Shown piece by piece: positions 1 through 12,504 of a stretch of 64,000 nucleotides of DNA. A program made the position numbers and the translations under genes. Each line of letters opens with the position of its first letter. The stretch's first letter is position 1. The DNA is from Ascaris suum (Eukaryota; Nematoda; Chromadorea; Rhabditida; Ascarididae): positions 11,928,053 through 11,992,052 of the forward strand of contig CM024172.1 of the NCBI GenBank assembly GCA_013433145.1, in the 5' to 3' direction. The notes below the pieces were generated by a model. The model was not told the DNA's origin. It worked only from the letters and a program-made list of their open reading frames with translations, and searched no databases.

Positions 1-1125
1 CATCTGCTGATATTTCCTATCTGTTTGTATACAATTGAAAACCAATTTTCTTGGCAAACGGCGTTTACACAGTTGGCAGTTTCCGAATTAAAAAAAAAAA
101 AAAGAATTCGTTACTTGCACTTTTCTAATGTTCTATTCAGATATAATTTGAATAAATGTTCACCGTATTCACGTTGGAATACAAAAATGATATGAACACA
201 CTCTTTCATTTATTCTAATTTTTTTTTTTTTAAACCACCGCTATCATTGATATATTGTTATTAGAGTTTCTCATGTGACGATTGTTTTTCGTATTTCATA
301 GGTGAATTATGGCATTTTATTTGTATAAACGTTTCAAAATTTCCATCTCACGATCATTAAAAAATTACAGTCATAAAATGCTATTGTTTGAGTTTATTTT
401 TCAACTCGTATATCATATTTTATGTTGAGCGATGAAATTTTAATACTCAAATAAAATTTACATATTTGCATTTACATATTTGCTAAATGTGTATAGATAT
501 TTGAACGAAAAGAAAATTTTGCATAGATTTTATTAGTGATTAATTTTCGAATTAATATCATAGAACAACTCTTTCGAAATGTTGATTATTATTTCTGGAA
601 GAAATTTCTATGAATTCTAGGATTTATTTAAAAGCAAAAGAAAAGTGTCTATTTTAGTATAGTTGTCATTTTCGTTTACAATTTATAGGTGTGTACGTTG
701 AGGTGTGCAACACGTAAACGTTAATATCATATCATTTAATCGCCTATACTCGTTCATTTACTAATCATTTATTGTGAGACTGCAAATTTCTTAAGCTTTT
801 CCACTCGTACACTAGCAATTGATAATTTTAGCCGAACGTGAGAACTTTTTTTTTTGTTTTTTGGATGTTTAAAATATGGAAGTGGCAAAGTTTTGAATTC
901 CAGAACATTTGTGATAGAAGTTAATATCGCATTGTTGACTGTTATTCGACGTGGATGTGCACATAATGAGAGTATTATGTATGCAAGGTTTGCGTGTTTT
1001 ATCTTACATCAGCGAAGTTCGGCTATGATTGCACTTCGCTTAGAAACCTGTTTTTCTGCGCAAATCTTGCATCGAACTATTTTTGGGATCCAAAAAACAC
1101 CAGAAAAACCTCGCCTTTCCGTTAG

Positions 1126-1129
<4 letters not shown>

Positions 1130-1209
<80 letters not shown>
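1130..1209. repeat. (TA)n microsatellite
   Basis: Uninterrupted alternating TA of about 80 bases. Long Ile-Tyr ORFs reading through it on both strands are artefacts. Confidence 0.97.
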
Positions 1210-1211
<2 letters not shown>

Positions 1212-2461
1212 ATGCACCAATCACTGCTTAGTAAAATGAGAGGAAATTGAAAGCAAATAAAGTAATTTTAGTTGAGGTGTTGAATGACTACTGTGTTTTG
1301 CAAAGAATGGTTGTCTTGTTGAGAGAGTTTTCATGAGCGGAAGAATGCCCCCCCCCCTCCCCTCCTCCCCCGAATATGATGATTGGGGATGGAAATTGCG
1401 ATCTTAATATGCCATATCCGATCAGTTGATTGATAAAGCGTTATTAGATTTTTATTGTTTTTATTTTTTCGATACTTATTCAACGATACGATTCATTGAA
1501 ATTAATCAAGAAAAGTGCTTATCACTTTTTAGTCGACCGGATGCATTTACGCTTATTTAAATGGTTGATTTTCACGATAGTATGATTATTTATTGCTGTT
1601 TCTTAAGTCGATGAAAACCGGAAATCATGAAATAAAAATCACAGCACTGAAACTGCAACATGATCGACCACCGATTTGCGCATTCAAAGAAAAAAAAAAC
1701 AACGCTAGCAAAACTAAGACGTCGACTACATTACCGTAATTGTTTGCGTATTTCTTGATAATGAACACGAATAATGGGAGATGATCATTATGGTTTGAAC
1801 CTTTTTGGAAAGGAAGCAGTAAAATATGGGTGGAATTTGAATTATAGGCGATTTTGATAGGATGCATGACCGGATACTTATAGACTATTGGGAATATATG
1901 AATATATAAATGAATAAATAAATGGATAAGTAGATAAATAAATAATTAATTTATTAATTTTTATTTATTTTATTTATTTACTTATTTATTGAAAGTCAGC
2001 TTACACTAATGGCAATGTTTTGCTTCTTATCACTTTCGATATTGTTTCATTTATTGCGGAGTGGAAGCAATTTTTCAAATCAACATCTCTAAACGAATAT
2101 TTTAAACACAGTCATTTATTCGCCATTAGCGTTCCGTGTAAGACGGTTGTGCTTTGCGTTTCCTCCTCCTCCTCCTTTTTTTTTTCTTTTTGCAAAGAAT
2201 TTGTTCTCTCATTTCATCGAAATATTTTGTTAACAAACATAAGCACTGAATATGATAGAATGAAACACATAATTTAATAAAGCGTTTAAATGCAGTAAAA
2301 AAAGGGTATCATAGGATATTCTAGGCTATTTGAGATTTTCATTATGAGAGAATTGTTGTTGACAGTAGTGAAAGAAGAGGAGTTCAATAAAGAATTGAAG
2401 TTGATGAAAAGTTGATTTCATTATGAGCTTATATTTATGCCAATAGGTATCGTAACTTAAT

Positions 2462-2563
2462 TGGAAATTTGTACTTGCTGTATTATCGACGTTGAGCTAA
2501 TCACTGAAAAACTGGAAATTTGTACTTGCTGTATTATCGACGTAGAGCTAATCACTGAAACAA
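2462..2563. repeat. 51-bp tandem duplication
   Basis: Two near-identical adjacent copies, each beginning TGGAAATTTGTACTTGCTG, offset by 51 bases and differing at few positions (for example GTTGAGC versus GTAGAGC). The high identity suggests a recent event. Confidence 0.9.
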
Positions 2564-2862
2564 TTCTGTTATCAGGTGTAATGATGTTGCCGATCAATTG
2601 TGGTTTTTTCCTTCAAAATATCCTCCTAAACCCCCCCCCCCCCCCTCCCTCACCTTACCTCATTTCTTCTTCTGCTCTTTTACCGCAGTTACCTGGGCAT
2701 TAGCTGAATAATCCATTTTTGTGGGTTTTCTGTGGTGGGAATTCTTTTCCATATCGGGCTTCTTACTTTGAGGGTCGTCGAAATGGTTGTAGTTCAAGGA
2801 GGATGTGGCTAAACACTCACTGATATGTTTGCAGAGGGTATTATAGCGGTGTGAGGGTCAGA

Positions 2863-3054
2863 ATGCAGGCCGCGTCGCCGAATGGAGCTGAAGATGCGGG
2901 CGTCGCGGCTTTGGAGCTTGTTCCACTCCACGCAGATACGGCAGCCAGTAGTGAACAGTCGGCGATGATGGTGAAATTAACCGATGAAAGTATCGCTGCA
3001 ATTCGCAAAGCTCAACGTTCTTGTCTTCCGATTAAAATGAGGATGGATCCACAG
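2863..3054 (+). CDS. ELL: ELL exon 1 (start of ELL domain)
   Basis: Codes for residues 1-64. A low-complexity Ala/Ser-rich start is followed by MVKLTDESIAAIRKAQ, matching the family's conserved HVKLTD region. It ends in frame at CAG before the donor GTAATA. The region is also open upstream to the acceptor at 2834. Confidence 0.85.
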
Positions 3055-6000
3055 GTAATATCCGAGTTTAGTTTTATATATTCACGGAGAACATCCAATT
3101 TATTTCTCTCGTTTTCTTGTGCACTTGAAGAAATTGAAATATTTCAGCGATTGAATGAAGCCATCAGCATTTGTACTCTTCAGTTTTTTCTTATTTATGA
3201 GGAACTTTTTTTTTATTATGATATAACCATATACAGCTTATCAAATTCAAATAAACGCTATTATAACGCTACCTGATACAAGAAAACCTTTTTTTGATAC
3301 AGAAATATTTCGTAAATTTGTATTTGGTTAATTATATGGTAGAGAAAAATGCATTTCATTGTGCGATTGATATAGCATATGAAATTGTTATTTATTGTAT
3401 GTCATGATATAACTCCTACTAAGCAATTTGCATTTTCTGCATTATTCCGATACAACTACAGTTAATGCATAAGGTTGCATTTCAGTAATACCATTGAAAT
3501 CATCTTTTCAGGCGTCTTATTTTTCTTATTCAATCGTTTAGCTCTTTTTATTTGTCTGAAATGGATTCATGATTTATTCAAGTATATTCTTATAGGGCGG
3601 CCAAATCGAGATAGGCGTCGGTGAGAATGCGATGAGATTTCGTTTTGTGGTGCAACAATTGCCTGGAACACCAGCGGATGCTGTAGTCTATGATCGTGTA
3701 CATGGCTATCGTGCTACAGCTTCGTTGCAATCAAAAGTTCAAGTGAATTTTTTCGCATAGTTATTTTTACATACAATTTACTTTGATGCATAATTGTGAT
3801 ACGAGGAATAATTCATTACATTGATACGAGGAATAATTCATTACATTACTTTACGTGCTAATAATATGTTTTAGTTATTTTCCTCATTTATTCATATGTT
3901 TGTTTGTATGTGACTTTATTTTTATTTATTTATTTTTTTTTATTTTCCCTCAGATTTAATCAGTTTTATCTTTCGACGATTCATCGTCACTACTGTTCTT
4001 TATGCCTATCAAAGAATTAAATATTACAAGTAGAGCGTATTTGAAAATTTTTTAATACCATAATTACAAAAATTGTTTTTGCTATTATTCAGTGATGAAA
4101 TAGCGATGAAGCGTCTGACTATTTTTTTATACAGAATTTCTTATAAATTTGCCAAATTTGCATACGCCCACGTACATTTTGAAATCTCCTATATATAGCG
4201 GATATTTCATTGATAATTTCAACGACGATATAAATGTTTTATTTAATTAGAGGATTTTTTTTTCTCAAAGAGAAATTCATCTTTTCGATACGATTCTCAT
4301 CTATAGAGAATCATTTGTTTTTTTTTTTTTAATTTGAAGTATATATCATGATGCATCATTGAATTTACTTTAGTATTAGTCATCATCGTTTATTACTTTC
4401 GATAGTTTTTTTTTTCCTCAATACTTTAAATCGTCCCTTAAGTGTAGAATTGTTCATTTCTTTTTTTTTGTTTTTTTTTTTGAAAATTTTCATCGAACTT
4501 AGTAATTTCAGTTTTTTTTTTTTTAAATTTTACCTCATGTTTTCATAATATTTTAAATTTTTTCTTTCTTTCTTTTTTTTTGCATTAATGTCCCACAATT
4601 ATTGAGTATTGATCGAAAAAGTGAACTTAGGTTACTAGTAAGAAGCACGTAAAAGGGAACAGTACGTGGAATATACGCTATGCTTTTCATGGCAATAAGA
4701 GTAAACTATATAGGCAATAAAGACGATTAACATCCGAATTTTTTTTTTTTTAAATCGTTTTGTTTATGCCCTTAACCAATAAAAAGTGCTCATTTAGTTG
4801 TTTTAACATGAACATTTCGATGTAAGTTTACGTGCTTCTTATTAGTAACTTCGATACAATTTTTTATTTAGTTTTAATTTTCATATGCAGCATTTGATGG
4901 TTTGCGTTTGAGAAGAATAAATGTGATTGGAAATCTTTTAATGAAAGAATTGATAAATACATTTGTTTAGATACAAGCAACGGAGAAGACATTTGCGGAA
5001 ACACGCGAAAAGGCACAGAAGTTAGCCGAAGAGGAGAAAAGGAAAGCGACGAAGGACGTAAGCAGGTAGAATATATGTAATCATTATTGCTATCCGCCCG
5101 ACCTAATACTATTTTCAGGAAAAAATCCTTGAAGACTACTTGTATGCAGTTTATCTTCTAAGACATTTTACTCTCTAACTTTATTCTGGATTACTGTATT
5201 CGGCTTTCGTTCAGACATACTTCAACAACAATGATTTTATAGGCTAGATCGATTTGTGAATTCCCATGGGTTTCTCTGATTTCAATCTATCAAAAGTACC
5301 GTTTCATGTAATTACTGTTCCTCGTTCATAAACTCTTTCGCTGAAGATTTCCACGGGTGAGCGGAAATCAATTTTCAAAAAAAAAACTGCGTGCAACATA
5401 AGCCGCATCTTAACCATAGCCCTTTTTCGAGATGCCATTCTCAAGTATATAATCAATCTTGGAAATTGTGAAAGCAGTTATCTCTAGAACCAGTAAACGC
5501 ATAAATAGTATTAACGAAGTTGGTTCATCATAAATGCCAAAATTATTAGCATAGGTGAATGAGGTGAATTCAGTGCAAACAGTGGTAAGCGATTAGGGCA
5601 TTTGCAATGAAGTGGTGAAATTTTTGAAATCCTATAAAAGCATAAATGGAATAGGATTTTTCATGAGTAAACCCGATTGTAGAAATGCCTTGAAAGCAAG
5701 TACATTTTGTGTCTCTAATAGGAATATACTAATGCAAGATGGTTAGTACTTTTCCATGCATTAATGTTGCGCCAAAGCGGGCCGATAAAGTTATATTTTG
5801 CAGACAACGCCGTGATCAAAGACCAGTGACAGTGAAACGCGCGACGAATCCGCTGGCGATCGGTGCCCAGCGTCCGAGCCCTTCGTCTTCGAACTTCCAA
5901 AAAAACCATTCCTCAGATTCATCTAAAACTAATCTACCAAAGGTTAGCTTCCACTGCCGCGATTTCTATTTATTCATTTTATTTGTAATATTTCTACTTA

Positions 6001-9000
6001 ATCTACCGCACCTGTTGTCAGTGGGAGAATACTTCCAGTATAACACTTTAGAGCAATAGGAGACCTATGTAAAACGTGGGAAAGAGAGAAAAAAAACGAC
6101 CTGAATCCTTTCTAAGGGTGTACAGCATGTCGTGGCAAATGGCTGCTCCTCCCTTATGCGCTCACTTTCCAATATTGATTTCAGTGTCAAAAGTTTTGTC
6201 TTTACTGTCTCTGGATTGCTATAAGTTTTTAGGCCACAAATATTTTCTGGATTACCGGTTTTGCACTTTTCAATGTCACCTGTTCAAGGTATGCGTGCGG
6301 ATTCTTTTTCAGGCAGCAAACAATTCACAAAGCGGGTCAAATGCTGCTGGCTCTGGTTGGTTTATTTACTTATTCATTTATTTATTTATTCATTGCAGTG
6401 CTGCGTAACACTTGACTTTAATCCTCTATATAGAAATGTTGGCCATATACGGTCTTAACCATATATGTACATATATGTATTGTTTTTATATTAGGTTTCT
6501 GTTGCTTTCTTGTTTTGCGGAGTTTGTACCGTTTGTAATGATTTGATACGCTAAAGTAACACCACAAATTTATAGATGAAATTTTGCATGATTTTCAAAA
6601 TGAACCAGCGTTCACAAATGAGCAAGCACGGTTAGGCGCACTAAGGAAACAGATAGACACCTTATCAATATTCCAGCTACCGAACCGTTATTTGTTCTGA
6701 TGCTTTAATGAAAGTGTAAAGACGCCATCAATAGAAGGCTGCTATATCACCTTTAATTTGGCGAAGATGTTGTAAATTTTCCGAAGGGATTTGATTGTGA
6801 ATAATGAGGTTATTCCTTCCATCGATATTTTTAGCCGGCTGTGGCAGTAGTATGTAACGTTTACGCGCTTCTGTCTACGTAGGTATGCTTGAAGGTGCAT
6901 TCGTATTAGTACACATTGATAAGGTGTCCCATTGTCAGTAAATAAAAAAGGCGGAATGTTTGTACTTATAACTAACAATGTTCTTGTTTTTAAATAAAGA
7001 GGAAGGCTTAATTCTATTCTAAGGAGGACGGAGTACTTGAGTTGCAGTGGTTTTTTTATGGTTTCACTTATTTTTTTTATATGATGTTTTGCATATAACA
7101 TAGTGCGGTTTATAGGTGTGCAATCATTTTAGGTTTTTCTGTACTGAAAAACTGATTGAAGGGGATAGGGAGGAATGGATCATCACTACTACAACTTCTT
7201 TGTTTCATTGAGGACGATTATTTTCTGTCTTATTATTGATGAATAAATTATATTCAGCGGGTGCGCGTTTAGTACGCGCGGAATTGTCGCGGAAGCCCCT
7301 GCGTAAACGCGTAATCCATTTGGTCGTTTTGGGCAGGTTCCGCAACGCGGACGAAGTTATCGCTCAATTAAGGAAGGAAGCGATCAACGAAGACGGCGTA
7401 CAAGAGGCCGCTAAAGCTCGCGATATTGTTGACGAGGTATTCATTTCCATCTGTTCAAGGAAATGAATAGAATACATCCGATGATGGATACATTTTACGG
7501 TGTTCGAAATATGCTTTTTCATATACTGCCTAGCTAATTTGATGGTTCATTATCCCTTCACGTAATTCGCCCTTTTCTGGTTATATTCCTCAGCCTGGTC
7601 CATTCGAGCAAACCTTTGGGACTCAAATGGTCCATCAAAACCGGCGGTTTAAATTGCTATGATGCTGAGTGCTTCGAATTGAGCATTTTTCTTCCTTTCG
7701 TTTATGGTGGTAATGCTTCATTCATAATAACTGTCGTCATATAGTTTGCTTATGTTAGAGGTTTTGTATAAGAAATTGTGATTTAAGTGAGTACTTTCGG
7801 CAAATTTTTAAACTAAACCCTATTCCTATATAAAATTGCAAAGCATTATTTCATATATTCGAACGAATTTGAAAAGCAGTCATCATTGCCGTCGTGCCTT
7901 CTCATCTTTTTGTTTATTTGTAGGTATCGGAGACGGGTAAAGAAACGGGTCGACTGCAACTCAAGCAGTCTTTATACAATGAGGTTTGTTAACCTAGTAT
8001 TTTACCCTCTTCATTGTTTATACTAAAGTGTATTCCATTGGGAATAATGGGTCGATTATGAAGTTTTTTGTATCGTCGATGGATATTATATGAATTCTTT
8101 TTCCTTGGCAATATTGTACTTCTTTTATGAGAATAGAAGAATAATAATGGAAGAAGCATCGATTAGAGTTGAACATTTTCGCTAAGAACGAAATCGCATT
8201 CATCGCACATTTATGTATGGTGCTTAAAATTCTCTCGGGTAATACGAGTAGCATATCAAAATTTTCCGATATATTGTCGTATCGGTGGTAGAAAAAACCG
8301 AAACTTAAAAGGAGAGGGGATAAATTTTAGAAACCGATTTAGAAATAATACGAAGAATAATGGCAAAAAAAAGTTAAATAAAGATAAATGTTGATATTAA
8401 ATTGCGTAACAATAGAAATATATTATTTTGAAGAAGAAAAAAATTTAATGGCAGGTATATTAAGGTGGACGCTCGCTGGCCGGGATTTAATTCAGATGAG
8501 AAGAGTATGGTACGTAAAATTCTATCGGGTAATACGAGTAGCGTATCAAATTTTGCGCCAACTCGTCGATCCGGTATCGCACCGCCACAAGCGCCACCTG
8601 TTACGCATAGTAACAATATTAGCCCTGAAGGTATGACACCTGTTGATCAGATTTTCGAACTCTTTTTTTTTTTCGTGGAAACGTCTCTTTTCTTTTCCTT
8701 TTTTTTGTTTTTGATTTGTCGACGATCGTCATTGTTGCTTTTCCTGAAATAGGCGTAAATGTGTTCGTCACTCTTCCGAGTTCGTATCTGCACCTAGTTT
8801 TTTTTTTCTCGAACGATTGCTGGTTAAAAATTTTAACACGATTAGAGCTGATATTTGAACTTTCTTCTTTTGAAAAAATTGAATGTTTTTTTTTCTTAGA
8901 AGCTGATAAAAGTATTTCCGAAAATTTCCATGCAAATTTATTTTGATTGGATTTTTTCAATCTCAATTTCAATTATTCCCTTTGCCATTGTTTTTGACTG

Positions 9001-9115
9001 AGGTGAAATGTTGGAATTTCCCGTTAAAAAGTATTTTGTTACATGATTTGTTTAAGGGGAAATCGAAGAGAATCATATCGATTTATTTACCATTTTTTTC
9101 ATTGAAATTCTCTCT

Positions 9116-9193
<78 letters not shown>

Positions 9194-12100
9194 TTATATA
9201 TATATATATATAATTATTATTATTATATCCATTGTTGTAGAAGTTGGTTGTTACATTAATATGTATCTAATGTGAATATACTTTGTAGCAATTCCAACAC
9301 CGCCAACATCATCAGGGCAGCAACGTGTGATAGCTCAATCTTCGGGTGGTTCTCGTAAAACATCACCCAAATTGTGCCCTCTTGCAGCAACGGCTGTCAA
9401 TAATAAAAGCCCACCCACATCGAATAGTTCAAATAGTGGCATAGTTAGGTAAGTTTTGCTTCTCACTTCAGCACTTATAGTCATTGTTATTGGAAAATCT
9501 GCAGAGAGAATGTTGGTAGATTGTATGTGAATCATATGCAAGACAGTTGTGACTTTTTTTTCGTTGATAAAATGGTGTAAGGACGTGCCACTTGGAACGG
9601 ACCTGAATAATCGGCGCAATCATTTTACTTGTTGAACGTTTTCTTTGGTAAAATTTCACAATGTTGAGGCATTACGTATGCAATTTTTTTTTTCATTAAT
9701 CTTTGATCATTGAAGATATTTTCTCATCGTGGAAATGAATGCTTTGCTAGTCTGTCATTTTCGTAAATGGTGATAATGGGAGATCGTTAACCACTGATCC
9801 CTCGCTCAATAATCGGGTATAAGTCAAATGGTTTTATCATATGTACGCTGACAGTTTTAAATCAACGTTTTTTTTTTCAGATTTTTATACCATAGATCTT
9901 TTAAAGATTGCATTTACTCGGTAAGCCATTCATTATCGTCGTTAAGTGTTGCTATTTTTCGCTTAAGTTGATTTATTTGCCCACTAATGAATGAAAATAA
10001 TTCTTTCAGTAATCCACTGGATGATCTCTTGCCGTCATCGGCTGGTTCAGGCGTAAAAAGGAAAGCGCACGTTCCGCAACAACCGGTTGTACCTGATAAA
10101 CGTCCTAGACAGCAATCACTTTCACCTCCCGAAGATCCGTCAAGTGCCAATCCAGCGACGGCTCCACCGCCTCAGGTTCATCATATGAACTGATAACATG
10201 ATGCATCTTGTATTATCGTAAATTGCACTGTAATAAGATATCATTGCGTTTCTTTGATATCGTTAGCATTAGTTTGATATTAAAAGGGTGAGAGAGGGAG
10301 ACCTCATTTATTTAAACTATGAATTGGGCATTTTCAGTGCCGATTTTATATGTTTTGAATTGTAATCGCAATAAACATTCTCGTTTCCTTTTTATTTTAA
10401 GATTTATAAGCTATTACTCGATTGTTTTTGTTATGTTTGTGTATAAAAATTAGCCGAACATTGCTATAAGCATTTTTAACGATGTGCAATATTTCCATAC
10501 GTCTGATTTCAATAGTAGTGTTGCTAACGATGTGTGTAATTAATAACTGATGCATTATAGAAGGCGGTGCAACGTAATGAGAGGCATACCCAAAATGGAG
10601 GGGATACATCAACGGTGAGCAGTACAGGGAGCAGTCCATTGACAGTTCCTTCGCAGCCAACTCGTGATTGGTCGAAATATTTTGGTGAGGCGCGCAGTCT
10701 TGCTGAGGCAGAGAAATATTACAATATGTTCACCGTAAGTCATTTTATATTTGGCGAATGGTTATTCTATTGCGAAAGAATAGGCAAATAAAATGAAGAA
10801 AACACATCTCAAAAACGAAGAATATGTTGCATTGAGTTTTTCGGCACTGAGGATATGACTAAGGGGTATTGCTTCGGAATTCTGATATATTCCAGATTCA
10901 TATTCCATAAAGAGATATTTGCTGTGTAATTTCTTTTTTGTTTCGTCGGGTAACTTTATGAGTAAATTCAAGGCATAAGTTCAGTAGGATTTATTTGCGG
11001 GGATTATTATAGAAGGAGGTATATGGCGATTTTTATGAAATTTGTTGTATTGATGTGTACAGAGTATGCGGCGTATATTATGAGAGAAGAGGCGGGCGAC
11101 ATTTTGCGCTTATTTGGTTTTTTTTTGGAATTATACAACTAGAGAAAAAGAAGAAAGAGTTGTATGCGCAAAAAAAATTGTCGAAGAAAAATATCGTTGC
11201 AATATTTTATCGTCATACACCATCATCAGATGACACGCTATTGGGCGAAGAAGTAACAAGAATTTAGAAAGGAGGGAGAAGAAAAGTAAATTAATCAAGC
11301 ATGAGAAATAAGGGGATGGCATGGCGAATCGAATACAACAAGCTAATGATCATAGATTTAACAAACAAACTCTTATATATTTCTTCCATTCGTTTCTATG
11401 TGTGGCTCCCCTTTTATTCATCGTTTATGTACCAAATTTTAGTTGATTCTTAATTTTGATAATTTGTTTTTATCGCAGCGTTCAACCCACTTCATATCCT
11501 TTGATTCCATTCCATGAGATCGGCTTCAGATGCCCTTGTTGAACTCTTTAGCACGTTGTTTGCAGGGAATCATTTCATTATTTACATGGCAATGCCGTAT
11601 GATAGGGAATCGTTCATAGAATGTTTTTCTTTGCGATTGTTTTTACGCATAAAAGGCCTCTTTGTGTTAATTGTAAGGTTTTCTTGATGCTTTAAAGATT
11701 TAGATTTAAGAGTTTTATAGACAAATAAGATGTTTGATTGCATCGTTTATGTTTTTTTAAAGAGTAAGGTGTTAGTTGTATGCACAACGATGGAAAGCCA
11801 TATTGTGTGGAAAACGTTTTTTATGTAGTGATGGAAGTTATTTCGGTGAAAACATCCGATGAAACTTAGGATCTTGAAGCACGTGGCTGTGGTCCCAGTT
11901 CGCCTTCTATTGTACTGCAAGCCACAATGAAAAAATACTAATGAGGTCGATGGTTATTATTTGCAGGCGGAATATCCGACATACTTGGAGTGCTACAAGG
12001 TGCTCGCAGCGGTGGCCAACGAATTCAGTGGGCTGGAGAAGCAACTCAACGAGTCTTCAAAGCATCCCCGTGAACATGAAAAGGTTATAGTGCTGAATGA

Positions 12101-12435
12101 TTGTCACTATTTTGGGCGATATCAGGTTTTGGAATATTTTGCAAGTTTCGCATAGATCCGCTATGGCACATAGTGTTGGAGCTCTAATCTGAGGTTAGAA
12201 AGGACTGTGGAAATTTTCGAAAGTGCAGCATCCTCCAGAGAATACGGTTGCGCTTTGATGAACTTTGAAGTACAAGTTCAATTAACTCAGCCAACGATAA
12301 GCTAAAAACTTACAGAAAACTTTTATATGTGAGACAGTCAAACCCAACTGCTTAAGTGAGGTTGTAAAAGCGGGTAAATCAACTCTGGTTCTTCCCTTCT
12401 TTGGCGTTCATCCGTTTTTGCGAAATATTTGTAAT

Positions 12436-12504
<69 letters not shown>

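Larger units (their letters stand above)
1..2834. other. Upstream non-coding region before ELL
   Basis: AT-rich DNA with no recognisable exon on either strand. It holds a TA tract (1130-1209), two poly-C/poly-pyrimidine runs (about 1347-1370 and 2631-2650), an ATTT/AAAT-rich inverted stretch (about 1905-1990) that could fold back, and a 51-bp tandem duplication (2462-2563). It presumably contains the ELL promoter, but no promoter element can be pointed to with confidence. Confidence 0.6.

Noticed and set aside
854..1231. ORFs encoding long Ile-Tyr or Tyr-Ile runs, here and at the other TA tracts
   Set aside because: They are translations of (TA)n microsatellites.
5055..5060. Consensus-like donor GAC|GTAAGC at the end of ELL exon 3
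   Set aside because: Using it puts exon 4 out of frame with an early stop. The donor eight bases later restores the conserved frame.
8451..8454. CAG acceptor before ELL exon 8
   Set aside because: It adds an in-frame TAA within three codons. The AAG at 8464 gives the exact family spacing before WPGF.
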